The notes beneath the pieces were generated by a model. That model was not told the origin of the DNA. It did no database searches and saw nothing but the letters and a program-made list of their open reading frames with translations. A stretch of DNA of 64,000 bases, from assembly GCA_002305635.1 (NCBI GenBank), contig DBPR01000014.1, positions 1 through 64,000 on the forward strand. The letters are read 5' to 3'. The number at the start of each line of letters is the position of its first letter. Position 1 is the stretch's first letter. Shown one piece after another: positions 26,595 to 35,747 of the stretch. Made by a program: the position numbers and the translations under genes. The stretch comes from Anaerolineaceae bacterium UBA1415 (GTDB lineage: Bacteria > Chloroflexota > Anaerolineae > Anaerolineales > Anaerolineaceae).

Positions 26595-27422
26595 TTAATC
26601 GATCAGACCGATATGTCGGAAGGCCTTCAGGAGGCCATCCTGATGGATTGGCGCGGTTACGTGGTCGGCGACCGCCTTTAGCGCGGGGATCGCGTTCCCC
26701 ATCGCGACGCCTGTGCCAGCTGTTTGGATCATCTCGAAGTCATTATCGCCGTCGCCAAAACTATAGGCATCTGACAAAGGTTTGCCGAGGTGATCCATGA
26801 TAAATTCGACCGCGCTTCCTTTACTGATATCGGTTTGGAAGATATCCGCGAATTCCCGTTCATTTCCAAACAGAGCCCATAGGCCAAGCGTCAGTTCGGG
26901 CTGGATGAACGCGCGCAAGGCCTCCAGATCAACTTCATCGTTCAAAACGATGGAAACTTTGTTGACGTTTTGATGAGCTTGTGTGCAATTGTATTGCGTT
27001 GTCGGGAAGAGACTGTCCGTTTTTTTAATCGCCTCCTCGATGCTGATTTCGAGGCGACGGCTAAAAGCGGGCAGGTAGCTGGTGTGCGCGTAGAGGCTGT
27101 GGTTGCCCTCTTCAAAAAACCCGATGCCGTGGTCTACCAGATAATCATAAACCCTGAGGAGCAGATCCTGTCGGAGGGGCTTATAGAAGAGCGTTTTTCT
27201 GTTCTCCTCGATATAGATGCCGTTGCCACCAATAAAACCATCGAAGCCAAGCTCCCAAAGATGGTCATAAACCTGGCAGACACCGCGGCCTGTATTCATA
27301 TAGATCCTGTGCCCGTTGGCTTTGGCTGCTTTAAAAGCTTCGATGGCTGAAGCGGGTGGCGTAAATTTATGATCGATAAACGTGCCGTCAAGATCAAGAA
27401 AGATTACTTTGTTTTTGAGCAT
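26595..27422 (-). CDS. HAD-superfamily Cof-type phosphatase
   Basis: The 275-aa protein belongs to the HAD IIB (Cof) branch: motif I FLDLDGTF (residues 8-15), motif II around MNTGRG, motif III lysine in SKGSAVEF, and motif IV FGDGDNDFEM. Such enzymes dephosphorylate sugar phosphates or flavin/cofactor intermediates; the substrate is not predictable. It has a CAGGTGAAAA ribosome-binding region before the ATG. Confidence 0.9.
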   Translation of the reverse strand: MLKNKVIFLDLDGTFIDHKFTPPASAIEAFKAAKANGHRIYMNTGRGVCQVYDHLWELGFDGFIGGNGIYIEENRKTLFYKPLRQDLLLRVYDYLVDHGIGFFEEGNHSLYAHTSYLPAFSRRLEISIEEAIKKTDSLFPTTQYNCTQAHQNVNKVSIVLNDEVDLEALRAFIQPELTLGLWALFGNEREFADIFQTDISKGSAVEFIMDHLGKPLSDAYSFGDGDNDFEMIQTAGTGVAMGNAIPALKAVADHVTAPIHQDGLLKAFRHIGLID

Positions 27423-27477
27423 TTTTCACCTGACCTGGTCCGGTTAGGGACCAGGCCTTCTATTGTTCTTGTGTTTT

Positions 27478-27774
27478 CTAATCGGCGGTGTAAACATCCC
27501 GATATTCATCAGTTCTTTGCAACACTTTGAGCGCGTAAGGGCAGGTTGCGCGAAGTCTGACACCAGCTTTGCGCGCTTCGGCAACCAGATTCGCGATAAG
27601 GTCGCGGGCGATGCTGCCGCCACGATATTCAGGCCGCACGCCGGTGTGATTCACGTTCCAAAAACCGTCGCGGGCGTGGTAGGTGACCTCGCCAACCTGA
27701 TCGCCAGACTCATTCAGAGCAAGGATCTCCCGTCGGGCAGGGTCAAAATGATAGCTGATCAGCGCTTCTGGCAT
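27478..27774 (-). CDS. small GNAT-type N-acetyltransferase (YjdJ-like)
   Basis: The 98-aa protein is a minimal GNAT fold of the Gcn5-related YjdJ/Gtn type: substrate strands in its first half, the acetyl-CoA loop region HTGVRPEYRGGSIARDL (about residues 42-58), and the conserved ATCPYALKVL motif near the end. The substrate is unknown. It lies 18 nt after gpmA on the same strand, so the two may be cotranscribed. Confidence 0.88.
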   Translation of the reverse strand: MPEALISYHFDPARREILALNESGDQVGEVTYHARDGFWNVNHTGVRPEYRGGSIARDLIANLVAEARKAGVRLRATCPYALKVLQRTDEYRDVYTAD

Positions 27775-27792
27775 ATTTCCCTGATCGGGCGG

Positions 27793-28542
27793 CTATTTTG
27801 CCTTGCCCTGATTGGCTACCGCCTGCATTTGCGCTTTGATGGCTTCCTGGTCGCCCAGATAATACTTGTTGAGCACATTGAAGTTCTCATCAAATTCGTA
27901 AACCAACGGAACGCCAGTAGGGATGTTGACGCCAACGATCTCTTCTTCACTCATGTTATCGAAGGTTTTGACCATCGCCCGCAGGGAATTGCCGTGAGCG
28001 ACCACCAGAACGCGTTTGCCAGCCAGCATGGCGGGCTTGATCACTTCTTCGAAGTAGGGCATCGCACGTGTTACTGTGATAGCCAGGCTCTCGGTCAGGG
28101 GCAGCTCTGATTTGTCGCTGACGTCGCGATACTGGGCCTGAACGCGCGGGCTGCGTTCGTCATCTTCTTCCAGTTCCGGGGGAGGGGTGGCATAGGAACG
28201 GCGCCAGATCAGCACCTGTTCCTCGCCGTATTTCGCTGCTGTTTCGGCCTTGTTTAAGCCCTGCAGGGCGCCGTAATGGCGTTCATTTAGCTTCCATGAT
28301 TTGATCACAGGCAGCCAGGTGCGATCCATTTGATCCAGAACGATATCGAGGGTATGAATGGCGCGTTTCAGGAAAGAGGTGTAGCAGACATCGAAGTCAA
28401 AGCCTTGTTCTTTGAGCAAGCGACCACCCGTCGCGGCTTCTTCGCGTCCTTTTTCGGTCAGTTCAACGTCTGTCCAGCCAGTGAAGAGATTGAGCTTGTT
28501 CCATTCACTTTCGCCGTGGCGTATTAATACTAATTTCATCAT
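27793..28542 (-). CDS. gpmA: 2,3-bisphosphoglycerate-dependent phosphoglycerate mutase
   Basis: Glycolytic/gluconeogenic interconversion of 3- and 2-phosphoglycerate. The 249-aa protein has the catalytic LIRHGESEWN motif (phospho-histidine at residue 8), FTGWTDVELTEKG, ERHYGALQGLNK, and VAHGNSLRAM with the second histidine. Length matches the dPGM family. AAGGAGA precedes the ATG. Confidence 0.97.
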   Translation of the reverse strand: MMKLVLIRHGESEWNKLNLFTGWTDVELTEKGREEAATGGRLLKEQGFDFDVCYTSFLKRAIHTLDIVLDQMDRTWLPVIKSWKLNERHYGALQGLNKAETAAKYGEEQVLIWRRSYATPPPELEEDDERSPRVQAQYRDVSDKSELPLTESLAITVTRAMPYFEEVIKPAMLAGKRVLVVAHGNSLRAMVKTFDNMSEEEIVGVNIPTGVPLVYEFDENFNVLNKYYLGDQEAIKAQMQAVANQGKAK

Positions 28543-28609
28543 CTTGGTCTCCTTATTTATTAATAATTATTATGTTAACCGCAATCGGCAGCCTTCCGCG
28601 AGGCAGGGT

Positions 28610-29212
28610 TTACAGGATCGAGGATGCCTTTAGCAGTTTTTGCTTTTTACGCAAGGCGATAAAGCCCATGATCATCATTACCAGTGCAATGATATGGAAG
28701 ATCAAACCCGGCCAGTATTGGATCCAGACTATGATGGCGGTATCGATCAGGTATAATGCCATGCCCGCAAGCCAGGCCCAGCTGTGATCCCGTTTGGCAA
28801 ACCAACCCAAGATGACGAAAATCGCTGCAATGAGCAGGTTGAGCCCAACGTTTAATGCGATGAAGAGGGTGTGATTATCACTTTTTTGGGAAAGCATTAC
28901 CGCAATATAGTCGATGATCTGAGTCGCGCCAAGCCCTATGACAAAACGAATGGTCGCTTTGAAAAGGCCCAGGACCGTATTCAGGAAGGAAAAAATGCCT
29001 ACAGCTGAGATCCAGCTGGCGCCGCTGTGAATACGCTGCGTGATACGCCCAAGGTCGGCGTTAGCCTGCTGGGGTTGAGTTGGGTATACAGTTGAAGCCG
29101 CGGGCGCGGATGTGAAGCCGTCTTGTTGGGTCTGAGCCGCTGAAGGATTCGGTGCCTCATGGTAATTTGGCACCTCCACCAATGGAGGCAGTTGATTGTT
29201 ATTATCTGTCAT
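28610..29212 (-). CDS. membrane protein of unknown function
   Basis: No family recognised. The 200-aa product has a hydrophilic, proline/glutamine-rich N-terminal region (about residues 1-65), then four hydrophobic segments (about 70-95, 115-135, 140-158, 162-185) and a basic C-terminal tail. The architecture suggests a small integral membrane protein with its N terminus in the cytoplasm. It precedes gpmA by 67 nt. It is divergent from the AIM24 gene; the 273-nt gap between them shows a possible GATAAT -10 at 29435 and nothing else. Confidence 0.65.
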   Translation of the reverse strand: MTDNNNQLPPLVEVPNYHEAPNPSAAQTQQDGFTSAPAASTVYPTQPQQANADLGRITQRIHSGASWISAVGIFSFLNTVLGLFKATIRFVIGLGATQIIDYIAVMLSQKSDNHTLFIALNVGLNLLIAAIFVILGWFAKRDHSWAWLAGMALYLIDTAIIVWIQYWPGLIFHIIALVMMIMGFIALRKKQKLLKASSIL

Positions 29213-29485
29213 AGGATATCTCCGCGATTCTTTTTTGATTTCATCTATTATAAGCGCCAGATAAGGAAATAGAGAGTTAATGAGTTCTACATGGGCAATT
29301 CTAGAAATATTGACAAAGTGGCTTGTAGTCCGGAAAGCATGGAACCATTTTTAGCTGTTCGGGAAGACCTGATCGGGTTTTCTCACAGTAGGATTGGGTA
29401 TTGCTGCCACCCTTTCCGATTTATCACTTTGTGGGATAATGGCTGTGTTCTGCCAGTTATCTTACCAAAAGAAAGGAACTCCAAT

Positions 29486-30247
29486 ATGATCAGAACCAAT
29501 TTGTTTCAACCGTCTCCGGTTCATAAAGTTGTTGCGAACGCCGGAAAGTATTCCCTGCTTGAATATGAGAAAGATATTTCTGTAAGTCCTGACCAGGCTG
29601 CGACCGCGTTCTTTATGTCGCAGATGAACATCCGCAAACGGCAGGTGATCGCCAGGCTTGAACCCGGCCAGGGCGTGACCACGCAAGCGGGCGCGATGCA
29701 GTTGATGATCGGGCAGTTACAGGTTGCCACAAACATCAAGGGCGCAGGAGATCTGATGAAAAAATTCGTTGGGAGCAAGCTGACCGGCGAATCTGCGGTC
29801 AAACCCAGATATACCGGAAGCGGTTTGCTGGTGTTGGAACCCACCTATAAATATATTCTTTTTGAAGATATATCTTATTGGAATGGTGGGGTTGTGATCG
29901 AAGACGGAATGTTCCTGGCCTGCGATGACAGCATCGATATCAGTGTGGAATCGCGCTCAACCCTGTCTTCAGCTGTTTTGGGTGGTGAAGGACTTTTCAA
30001 TACCGCTCTTCGGGGAAACGGCGTTGCAGTCCTCGAAAGCTCTGTTCCAAGAGAAGAGATCATCGTTGTTGATCTTGAAAATGATGAGCTTCGGATTGAT
30101 GGAAATATGGCTATAGCCTGGTCACCTTCGCTCAAATTTACTGTGGAACGTTCAACGAAAACCCTGGTTGGTTCGGCGGCTTCCGGTGAGGGTCTGGTCA
30201 ACGTCTACCGCGGCACCGGAAGAGTGTTGATCGCACCAATCGCGTAA
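29486..30247 (+). CDS. AIM24-family protein
   Basis: The 253-aa product is an AIM24 (DUF124) beta-sandwich protein, recognisable from spaced glycine-rich strands (GSGLLVLEPT, GGEGLFNTALRGNGVAVLES, SGEGLVNVYRGTGRVLIAP). The start chosen is ATG 29486 with AAAGGA upstream; the frame is open 65 codons further but that part lacks homology. Function of bacterial AIM24 proteins is not established. It is followed by a strong hairpin terminator. Confidence 0.88.
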   Translation: MIRTNLFQPSPVHKVVANAGKYSLLEYEKDISVSPDQAATAFFMSQMNIRKRQVIARLEPGQGVTTQAGAMQLMIGQLQVATNIKGAGDLMKKFVGSKLTGESAVKPRYTGSGLLVLEPTYKYILFEDISYWNGGVVIEDGMFLACDDSIDISVESRSTLSSAVLGGEGLFNTALRGNGVAVLESSVPREEIIVVDLENDELRIDGNMAIAWSPSLKFTVERSTKTLVGSAASGEGLVNVYRGTGRVLIAPIA

Positions 30248-30375
30248 AATCAGGCAACCTTAAAGATGCGCTCAACGGGGATGTGTCGAAAGACTGTTTT
30301 TAATAACCCGAGAGTGGCAAAGGGTGCTTTATAACGTACTGATTTTGCTTTGAAAAAGTAGTCGATTATTAAAGA

Positions 30376-30410
30376 GAATCCTCCCCTGAAATGGAAAGGG
30401 GAGGATTCTA
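30376..30410. terminator. hairpin terminator downstream of the AIM24 gene
   Basis: Perfect 11-bp stem GAATCCTCCCC (30376-30386) / GGGGAGGATTC (30398-30408), then TATTA. It marks the left edge of AT-richer DNA; 30248-30960 otherwise holds only the antitoxin remnant and its promoter. Confidence 0.7.
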
Positions 30411-30567
30411 TTACGAAACGCACGGCATCTGTTTTTGTTAGAACCCGGAAATTTCTCCTGGGTTCCTCACTTTTATCAAAAATAGCGTTTTCATAGAGGA
30501 GAATCGAGAAATCCAGGGTGCAAGCTTCAATCGAACGAACATGGATAAGAAATTAAGCCTGAATTGA

Positions 30568-30612
30568 TTACAGTTTTATGGCTTCATCTGGCAATCTTAA
30601 TGAAATAGTCAT
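30568..30612 (-). pseudogene. remnant of a RelB-like antitoxin gene
   Basis: Minus strand ATG at 30612 opens MTISLRLPDEAIKL and then a TAA stop (30570-30568). The wording is the typical ribbon-helix-helix N terminus of RelB/DUF6290-type antitoxins (M-x-I-S-x-R-L-P-D-E), normally about 70-90 residues. A good ribosome-binding site (AGAGGTG) and promoter precede it. No toxin frame follows. It is best read as a truncated antitoxin gene whose promoter and operator survive. Confidence 0.6.
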
Positions 30613-30630
30613 GCTTCACCTCTGTAATAC

Positions 30631-30658
30631 ATTGTAATACGACATTGTTTGTTGTCAA
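30631..30658 (-). promoter_or_regulatory. promoter and operator-like repeat of the antitoxin remnant
   Basis: Minus strand TTGACA (30658-30653), 16 nt, TACAAT (30636-30631). The sequence GTATTACA occurs twice in tandem here (about 30640-30624), as expected for a ribbon-helix-helix operator. Confidence 0.6.
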
Positions 30659-30961
30659 GTCATCTAAATACGCTTGTCAGCTAAATACGCTAACAGCGAT
30701 TCGCTACCTAAATAAAAAGGCATGTCTTAATATTTCAATCCATACTGATTGGACTTTCTACCTCCAAAGATAATCGTGTGTGTAAATCACTGGGTATTAT
30801 TGAAAATTAGTTGAAACCTAATGTAGAATAACAAAAATTACCTCAATCAACTCGACAATGTTCAATTCCACATGTTCAAAAATTGATATCAAAAGTTATT
30901 TGAAACTGCCTTTTTCCATCATTATTTCTTCAGAAATATGAAAATCATCGTCATGTTAATA

Positions 30962-31894
30962 TCAATTTTTTAGAAATTTGTCACAATTAATGTCTGTCTT
31001 TATTAACTTGATTTTGAAAAAGTCAATGTCTTTATTATTTGTAGGTAACTCGAAATAATTAGATAGATAATTCCAATCAATATTTCTTAAAGTCCTAACT
31101 TCATTTAAATAGAAACTTACCCATGCGTTTCCAATCCTTGAATCTGATTGAACATTAGATACATTTTTTTCACTTATCTCAACATAGAGTGGATCTATTT
31201 CAATACCTACAAAATTCCTGCCTAGTTTTTTTGCTGCAACAGCAGTTGTCCCAGTTCCCATAAATGGATCGAGAACGATTTCTTTTGCATCTGTGGTCAT
31301 TAGTATGAGTCGTTCTAGTAATGGGATAGGTAATTGACAGGGGTGATCATCACGATATTTCCGGTGTTTAATTCGATGTATATCAGTCCAGACATCCGAT
31401 ATCAATGGTCCAAATGGGTGTAAACCAGCTTTCTTACCACCGTAGTCTTTCAATAAATAATTAGACTTTCGATCTCTTTCATGCGGCTTTCTTAGCTCAT
31501 AAACCTTATTAGAAAGAGGAGATTTAGAGTAGAAAAGAATCCCATAATGCGATGGTTGAAGGCTTTTCCCCATTGGCGCAGTTGGAGCATCCCAAGCTAT
31601 CCAATGTTTAAAAAAAGCATATTTATTAAGTGAAGCTGCAAAAAAAGTTAGCCATTTAGGTATATTATGGACAAAGATGGAACCGCTTGGTTTAGTAACA
31701 CGGACTAATTCGTATATCCAGGTATCAGACCACTCAAGATATTTTTGGAACTCTAAGCTATCTTTATAATTGTTGTATTTTTTGCGTAAGTTGAACGGTG
31801 GATCTGCAAAGGTCATATCTATTGAATTATCTGGAATCGATCTCAATATTTCAATGCAATCTCCATTGATTATTTTATTAATAAAGTTATCCAT
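30962..31894 (-). CDS. DNA methyltransferase, DPPF type (beta class)
   Basis: The 310-aa enzyme has the catalytic motif ADPPFNL near the N terminus (residues 30-36), then a central target-recognition part, motif X HPCQLP and the AdoMet-binding motif I LDPFMGTGTT in the C-terminal third with VGIEID. This order is the beta class. DPPF usually means adenine-N6 methylation. It is the last gene of a three-gene minus-strand cassette with a probable endonuclease and a second methyltransferase. Codons are strongly AT-biased compared with flanking genes, which points to horizontal acquisition. Confidence 0.92.
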   Translation of the reverse strand: MDNFINKIINGDCIEILRSIPDNSIDMTFADPPFNLRKKYNNYKDSLEFQKYLEWSDTWIYELVRVTKPSGSIFVHNIPKWLTFFAASLNKYAFFKHWIAWDAPTAPMGKSLQPSHYGILFYSKSPLSNKVYELRKPHERDRKSNYLLKDYGGKKAGLHPFGPLISDVWTDIHRIKHRKYRDDHPCQLPIPLLERLILMTTDAKEIVLDPFMGTGTTAVAAKKLGRNFVGIEIDPLYVEISEKNVSNVQSDSRIGNAWVSFYLNEVRTLRNIDWNYLSNYFELPTNNKDIDFFKIKLIKTDINCDKFLKN

Positions 31895-31906
31895 TTTCGT
31901 AGTTTC

Positions 31907-32896
31907 TTAATTAATAATTTTGATTAACATATTTTCAAATCGGATTAATTCATCAGTGTGAAATGTAAATACATCTTCATAGGCAGCTACCATCCTTCTG
32001 AGATCACCTTTTCTTACATACCAACCTACACCATCAACAAACCCGATAAAGTGAGCTCTAGGATAATGCTCTTTTAGTAACTTAGCTACTGCTATTTCAG
32101 TTTTCGATTTATCACCTTGACCAGATGATGTTGTGATAAGGTAAGAAGATTCTATAAACACAAGGGGATTCTCTCTGTTTGGAATGATAAAATCTAATCT
32201 TCTTTTGGTATTAAGGGCATTTTCAACTAGTTGATCTAATTCTCCACTTGTATAAGGTATATTGAGCGTTTCTAATACTCTTTCAATTACACGTTCTGGA
32301 TTATTCAATTTATTACCAGAGTAACTTCCTTTATTTTTGTACCTGATTATTGTGTCAATCAAACTAGGTAATTCGAACTTTAATTTTGAAATGCTAAGTT
32401 TTTTTAGTTCAAAAAGGGGAAAATTCTTTGTTAAAAAGGGGATGGTAGATCCTTCGAGTAGAAGGTTTATCAAACCTTTTCTAAAAAAATGGTTTGTCTT
32501 GACCATTTTTTCAATTCTTGAGTCACTCCATTCATTAATATCAGACCCATTAATGTCATCGCACCATTTATCCTTGTAAACTAGTGTTGAGAGCTCTGGA
32601 TCATCGACTACTCTTATTATTGTAGTTAGTCGTTTTAAAGTTTCATTAGAAATCCCTGTTAATGCAAGAATTGCTAATAGTCCATTTTCTCGATCTCTTA
32701 TAAACCTTTCAAGCAATTCTTTTGTAAGTCCGTTGATATCAATCTCGTTTTTAAGTACAAGAAGTAATTCTCTTATGGAATTGATATGGGCTTCATAAGA
32801 TTCCTCAAAACTTGAATTGGAAAAATAGAATGTATTATTCTGAATTACGGTATTAAATTTATCGTCTATACTAGGTAATATATTAAACATCTTCAC
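31907..32896 (-). CDS. probable type II restriction endonuclease
   Basis: The 329-aa protein sits between two DNA methyltransferase genes, 12 nt from one and overlapping the other by 4 nt. Its C-terminal half carries RRLDFIIPN...LVFIESSY followed by GQGDKSKTE, a D-(x)n-E-x-x arrangement that fits a variant PD-(D/E)xK nuclease core, and an ending GFVDGVGWYVRKGDLRRM that resembles DpnII-type and related restriction enzymes. No recognition sequence can be deduced. Identification rests on gene order plus these motifs. AT-rich codon use matches the cassette. Confidence 0.75.
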   Translation of the reverse strand: MKMFNILPSIDDKFNTVIQNNTFYFSNSSFEESYEAHINSIRELLLVLKNEIDINGLTKELLERFIRDRENGLLAILALTGISNETLKRLTTIIRVVDDPELSTLVYKDKWCDDINGSDINEWSDSRIEKMVKTNHFFRKGLINLLLEGSTIPFLTKNFPLFELKKLSISKLKFELPSLIDTIIRYKNKGSYSGNKLNNPERVIERVLETLNIPYTSGELDQLVENALNTKRRLDFIIPNRENPLVFIESSYLITTSSGQGDKSKTEIAVAKLLKEHYPRAHFIGFVDGVGWYVRKGDLRRMVAAYEDVFTFHTDELIRFENMLIKIIN

Positions 32897-34128
32897 TTCC
32901 TATTCGTAAAAAATAAAACTGATTCTTCTTTCATGCTGTTTTGTAAACCTCTAATAGGTTTTTTTAGGGTATAATCATGTCTCAGTCCTTCATTCACTCC
33001 AATTTCAACTAATTTCTCATCCAGCAATATTCCTTTGGTTTGAATAGTGTTGTTTCCTACGACAATAACAATTGGGGAATTTGTCTTTGAAACTCGAATA
33101 GTTTCTCTAAAGACTTGCTTCATGTCATTAAAGTACAATGATATTTTTTCTTCCAATCCTTTACCTTGCAATCCAATCATATCATTTTTTAGGCTAATGG
33201 TATCGACACCAAGATAGTTGAGCTGTGGTTTATCATTTTCTAAATAATTAATGGCGAAGGAATAAGGAGGAGAGGTAATAATAACGTCGACAGCATCAGT
33301 CTCAATGGGCATTAAGAGTGCTGAACCTAAAAGAATGTCGCTTTTCCCAATTCTAAGACCTAGTTTTTCTCTAGCCTCTTGGAAATACTTTATTGTGAGA
33401 ATGTACCTTTCTATCACTCGGGGAAACAATGAATCTATGGACTTAGAAGACCGATTCGAAAAACCCATGGCATCTAAATATGCTAATAAGAATATTTCAA
33501 GATATCTATTGCTTTCACTCGTAAAACCCTTCACTGGATTGAAAGTGAATTTATGTTCATGCAGTTTGTGAAAAATATCTCCTCTATTGAGGTCAAAGTT
33601 TTCTAATTTTTTGTAGTCTAAATCCAATGCAAAAGTCTTTACTCTTCCCATGAGTTGACAGAAAGGACTAATGTCTAGCGAGATCGCGTCAACACCTATT
33701 AAATTAGCCTCTACTGCTAATGTTGAGCTCCCAGCCATCGGATCAAGCACTATTTGGCCTTGTTTTACACCTAAAATGTTTAGCAATCCTCTTAAAAACT
33801 GAGGATGGAATTTGCCTTTATATGGAAAAAGGCTGTGAGTTGCGTATCCAGTTGAATACTTTCCATCAAGAAAAAAGACTTTTGTTCTAAATGAGCTTTT
33901 TTGGTGTACCAGTTCAGGTTTTTGAAGATTACAGGCCTGAACATGAGTTGTTTCCTTACCATCAATTTTTCCGAAGTACGCACTACGATTAATGAGATCT
34001 ACCCTGTTCAAAGTTTGATACTCTAATATAGCTAACTCTAAATCAAAAATATCACTAAGACCTTCTATAAGTTCAACTTCATCATCAAGCAGCTGATTTA
34101 CTATCGGTTTATAATTATTGAATAGCAT
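32893..34128 (-). CDS. DNA methyltransferase, SPPY type
   Basis: The 411-aa enzyme has AdoMet motif I LDPMAGSSTLAVEA (about residues 147-160) followed by LDISPF, and the catalytic motif ITSPPYSFAINYLEN (about 285). Motif I before motif IV is the opposite order to its partner methylase. SPPY is typical of N4-cytosine methylation, so the two methylases may modify different bases or strands of one site. It is the first gene of the cassette; its last 4 nt overlap the endonuclease start. It begins 39 nt after guaA ends in the other direction of the cassette, with no repeat seen at the boundary. Confidence 0.9.
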   Translation of the reverse strand: MLFNNYKPIVNQLLDDEVELIEGLSDIFDLELAILEYQTLNRVDLINRSAYFGKIDGKETTHVQACNLQKPELVHQKSSFRTKVFFLDGKYSTGYATHSLFPYKGKFHPQFLRGLLNILGVKQGQIVLDPMAGSSTLAVEANLIGVDAISLDISPFCQLMGRVKTFALDLDYKKLENFDLNRGDIFHKLHEHKFTFNPVKGFTSESNRYLEIFLLAYLDAMGFSNRSSKSIDSLFPRVIERYILTIKYFQEAREKLGLRIGKSDILLGSALLMPIETDAVDVIITSPPYSFAINYLENDKPQLNYLGVDTISLKNDMIGLQGKGLEEKISLYFNDMKQVFRETIRVSKTNSPIVIVVGNNTIQTKGILLDEKLVEIGVNEGLRHDYTLKKPIRGLQNSMKEESVLFFTNRK

Positions 34129-34167
34129 TTATTTATTCCTTTAATCTTATTGACATAAAAACAATTA

Positions 34168-35730
34168 TCACTCCCACTCAATCGTCGCGGGGGGTTTGGA
34201 GCTGATGTCGTAGACGACGCGGTTGACGCCGAGGACTTCGTTGACGATCCGTTTGCTTGCCTCTGCCAGCACTTCGTAGGGCAGGCGCGCCCATTCGGCG
34301 GTCATGAAATCGACCGTGGTGACCGCGCGCAGGACGATGGTTTCCGCATAAGTGCGCTGGTCGCCCATCACGCCCACGCTGCGCACCGGGATGAGAGTGG
34401 CGAAGGCTTGCGAGCTGCCGTGGAGGACGCCCGCCTCATCCTTCCGTACGTGTAAGAGATCAGCTTGTTCGAGCACTTCGAGGAAGATCTGGTCGGCATG
34501 ACGAACGGTGGCGATACGCTCCGGGGTTACTTCGCCCAGACAGCGGACTGCCAGTCCGGGACCCGGGAAGGGTTGGCGCCAGACCAGTTCCCTGGGCATA
34601 CCCAGTTCCAGCCCGACCGCGCGGACTTCGTCCTTGAAGAGGAGGCGCAAAGGCTCGACCAGCTTGAATTTCATGTCCTTCGGCAAGCCACCGACGTTGT
34701 GATGCGATTTGATGCGGTGGGCTTCGTTGACGCCGACGCCTTTCGATTCGATCACATCGGGATAGATCGTCCCCTGAGCCAAAAACTCAAATTCGCCCAG
34801 ATCGTGAACCGCTTTTTCAAATTCACGGATGAACATTTCGCCAATGGCGATGCGTTTTTCTTCCGGATCGGTGACACCCTTCAATCTTTCAAAATAGCGC
34901 TGCGAGGCGTCGATCATGATCAGGTGATCGCCCAAAAGCGGACGGAAACTGGCTTCGATCTGCTCTTTTTCGCCCGCGCGCATCAGACCGGTATCGATAA
35001 AGACGGCGGTAACGCGATCTCCAAGCGCTTTTTGCACCAGGGCGGTAGTGATGGCGGAATCAACGCCGCCCGAGAGAGCCGAAAGCACGCGCCCATCGCT
35101 AACCTGCTGTCGAATGGCTTCGATGCTTTCACCGATGATATTTTTCGAGGTCCAGCTGGGTTGGCAGGCGCAAATCTTCATGACAAAGTTGTCGAGTACC
35201 TCGTTGCCATACTGCGTGCTGCTGACTTCGGGATGAAACTGCAGCCCATAGCGCTTTTGCGCATAGTTCGCCATGCCCGCGTAGGGGGTGTTGGGGGTAT
35301 GCGCGATGCCGATGAAATCCGGCGGCAAGGCAGCGACGTAATCGCCGTGCGACATCCAGACTTTTTGATCTCCGAGGTGCAAAAGCGGGTTCGCTTCGGG
35401 CACGTTCATGGGGGTGAGGCCATATTCGTGTTCCTCACTTTGTGAAACTTTGCCGCCGGATTGATGCGCCAACGCCTGCATGCCGTAGCAAATTCCCAAA
35501 ACAGGAACATTGCATTTCAGGATGTAATCCTGAATGTAGGGCGCGTTCTCGGCATAGATGGACTGCGGCCCGCCGGAGAGGATGATGCCTTTGGTTTCAG
35601 GCGTGAGGGCTTCAGCCTCACTGGCATTCCAAGGCAGCAATTCGCAATAGACATGCATATCGCGAATGCGTCGGCCGATCAACTGGGTGAACTGAGAGCC
35701 AAAATCAAGAATTACGATGCGATCTGTCAT
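34168..35730 (-). CDS. guaA: GMP synthase (glutamine-hydrolysing)
   Basis: Converts XMP to GMP. The 520-aa protein has the glutamine amidotransferase domain (catalytic cysteine in GICYGMQAL; QFHPEVS for the histidine and glutamate), the ATP pyrophosphatase P-loop LSGGVDSAIT (about residue 222), and the dimerisation domain ending in KPPATIEWE. It is 17 nt downstream of xpt, which makes XMP from xanthine, so the pair is a xanthine-to-GMP salvage route. Confidence 0.98.
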   Translation of the reverse strand: MTDRIVILDFGSQFTQLIGRRIRDMHVYCELLPWNASEAEALTPETKGIILSGGPQSIYAENAPYIQDYILKCNVPVLGICYGMQALAHQSGGKVSQSEEHEYGLTPMNVPEANPLLHLGDQKVWMSHGDYVAALPPDFIGIAHTPNTPYAGMANYAQKRYGLQFHPEVSSTQYGNEVLDNFVMKICACQPSWTSKNIIGESIEAIRQQVSDGRVLSALSGGVDSAITTALVQKALGDRVTAVFIDTGLMRAGEKEQIEASFRPLLGDHLIMIDASQRYFERLKGVTDPEEKRIAIGEMFIREFEKAVHDLGEFEFLAQGTIYPDVIESKGVGVNEAHRIKSHHNVGGLPKDMKFKLVEPLRLLFKDEVRAVGLELGMPRELVWRQPFPGPGLAVRCLGEVTPERIATVRHADQIFLEVLEQADLLHVRKDEAGVLHGSSQAFATLIPVRSVGVMGDQRTYAETIVLRAVTTVDFMTAEWARLPYEVLAEASKRIVNEVLGVNRVVYDISSKPPATIEWE

Positions 35731-35747
35731 GATGTTTCCTGCCTGTA

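Noticed and set aside
29291..29485. N-terminal extension of the AIM24 protein
   Set aside because: The extra 65 codons lack family similarity; AAAGGA precedes the ATG at 29486.
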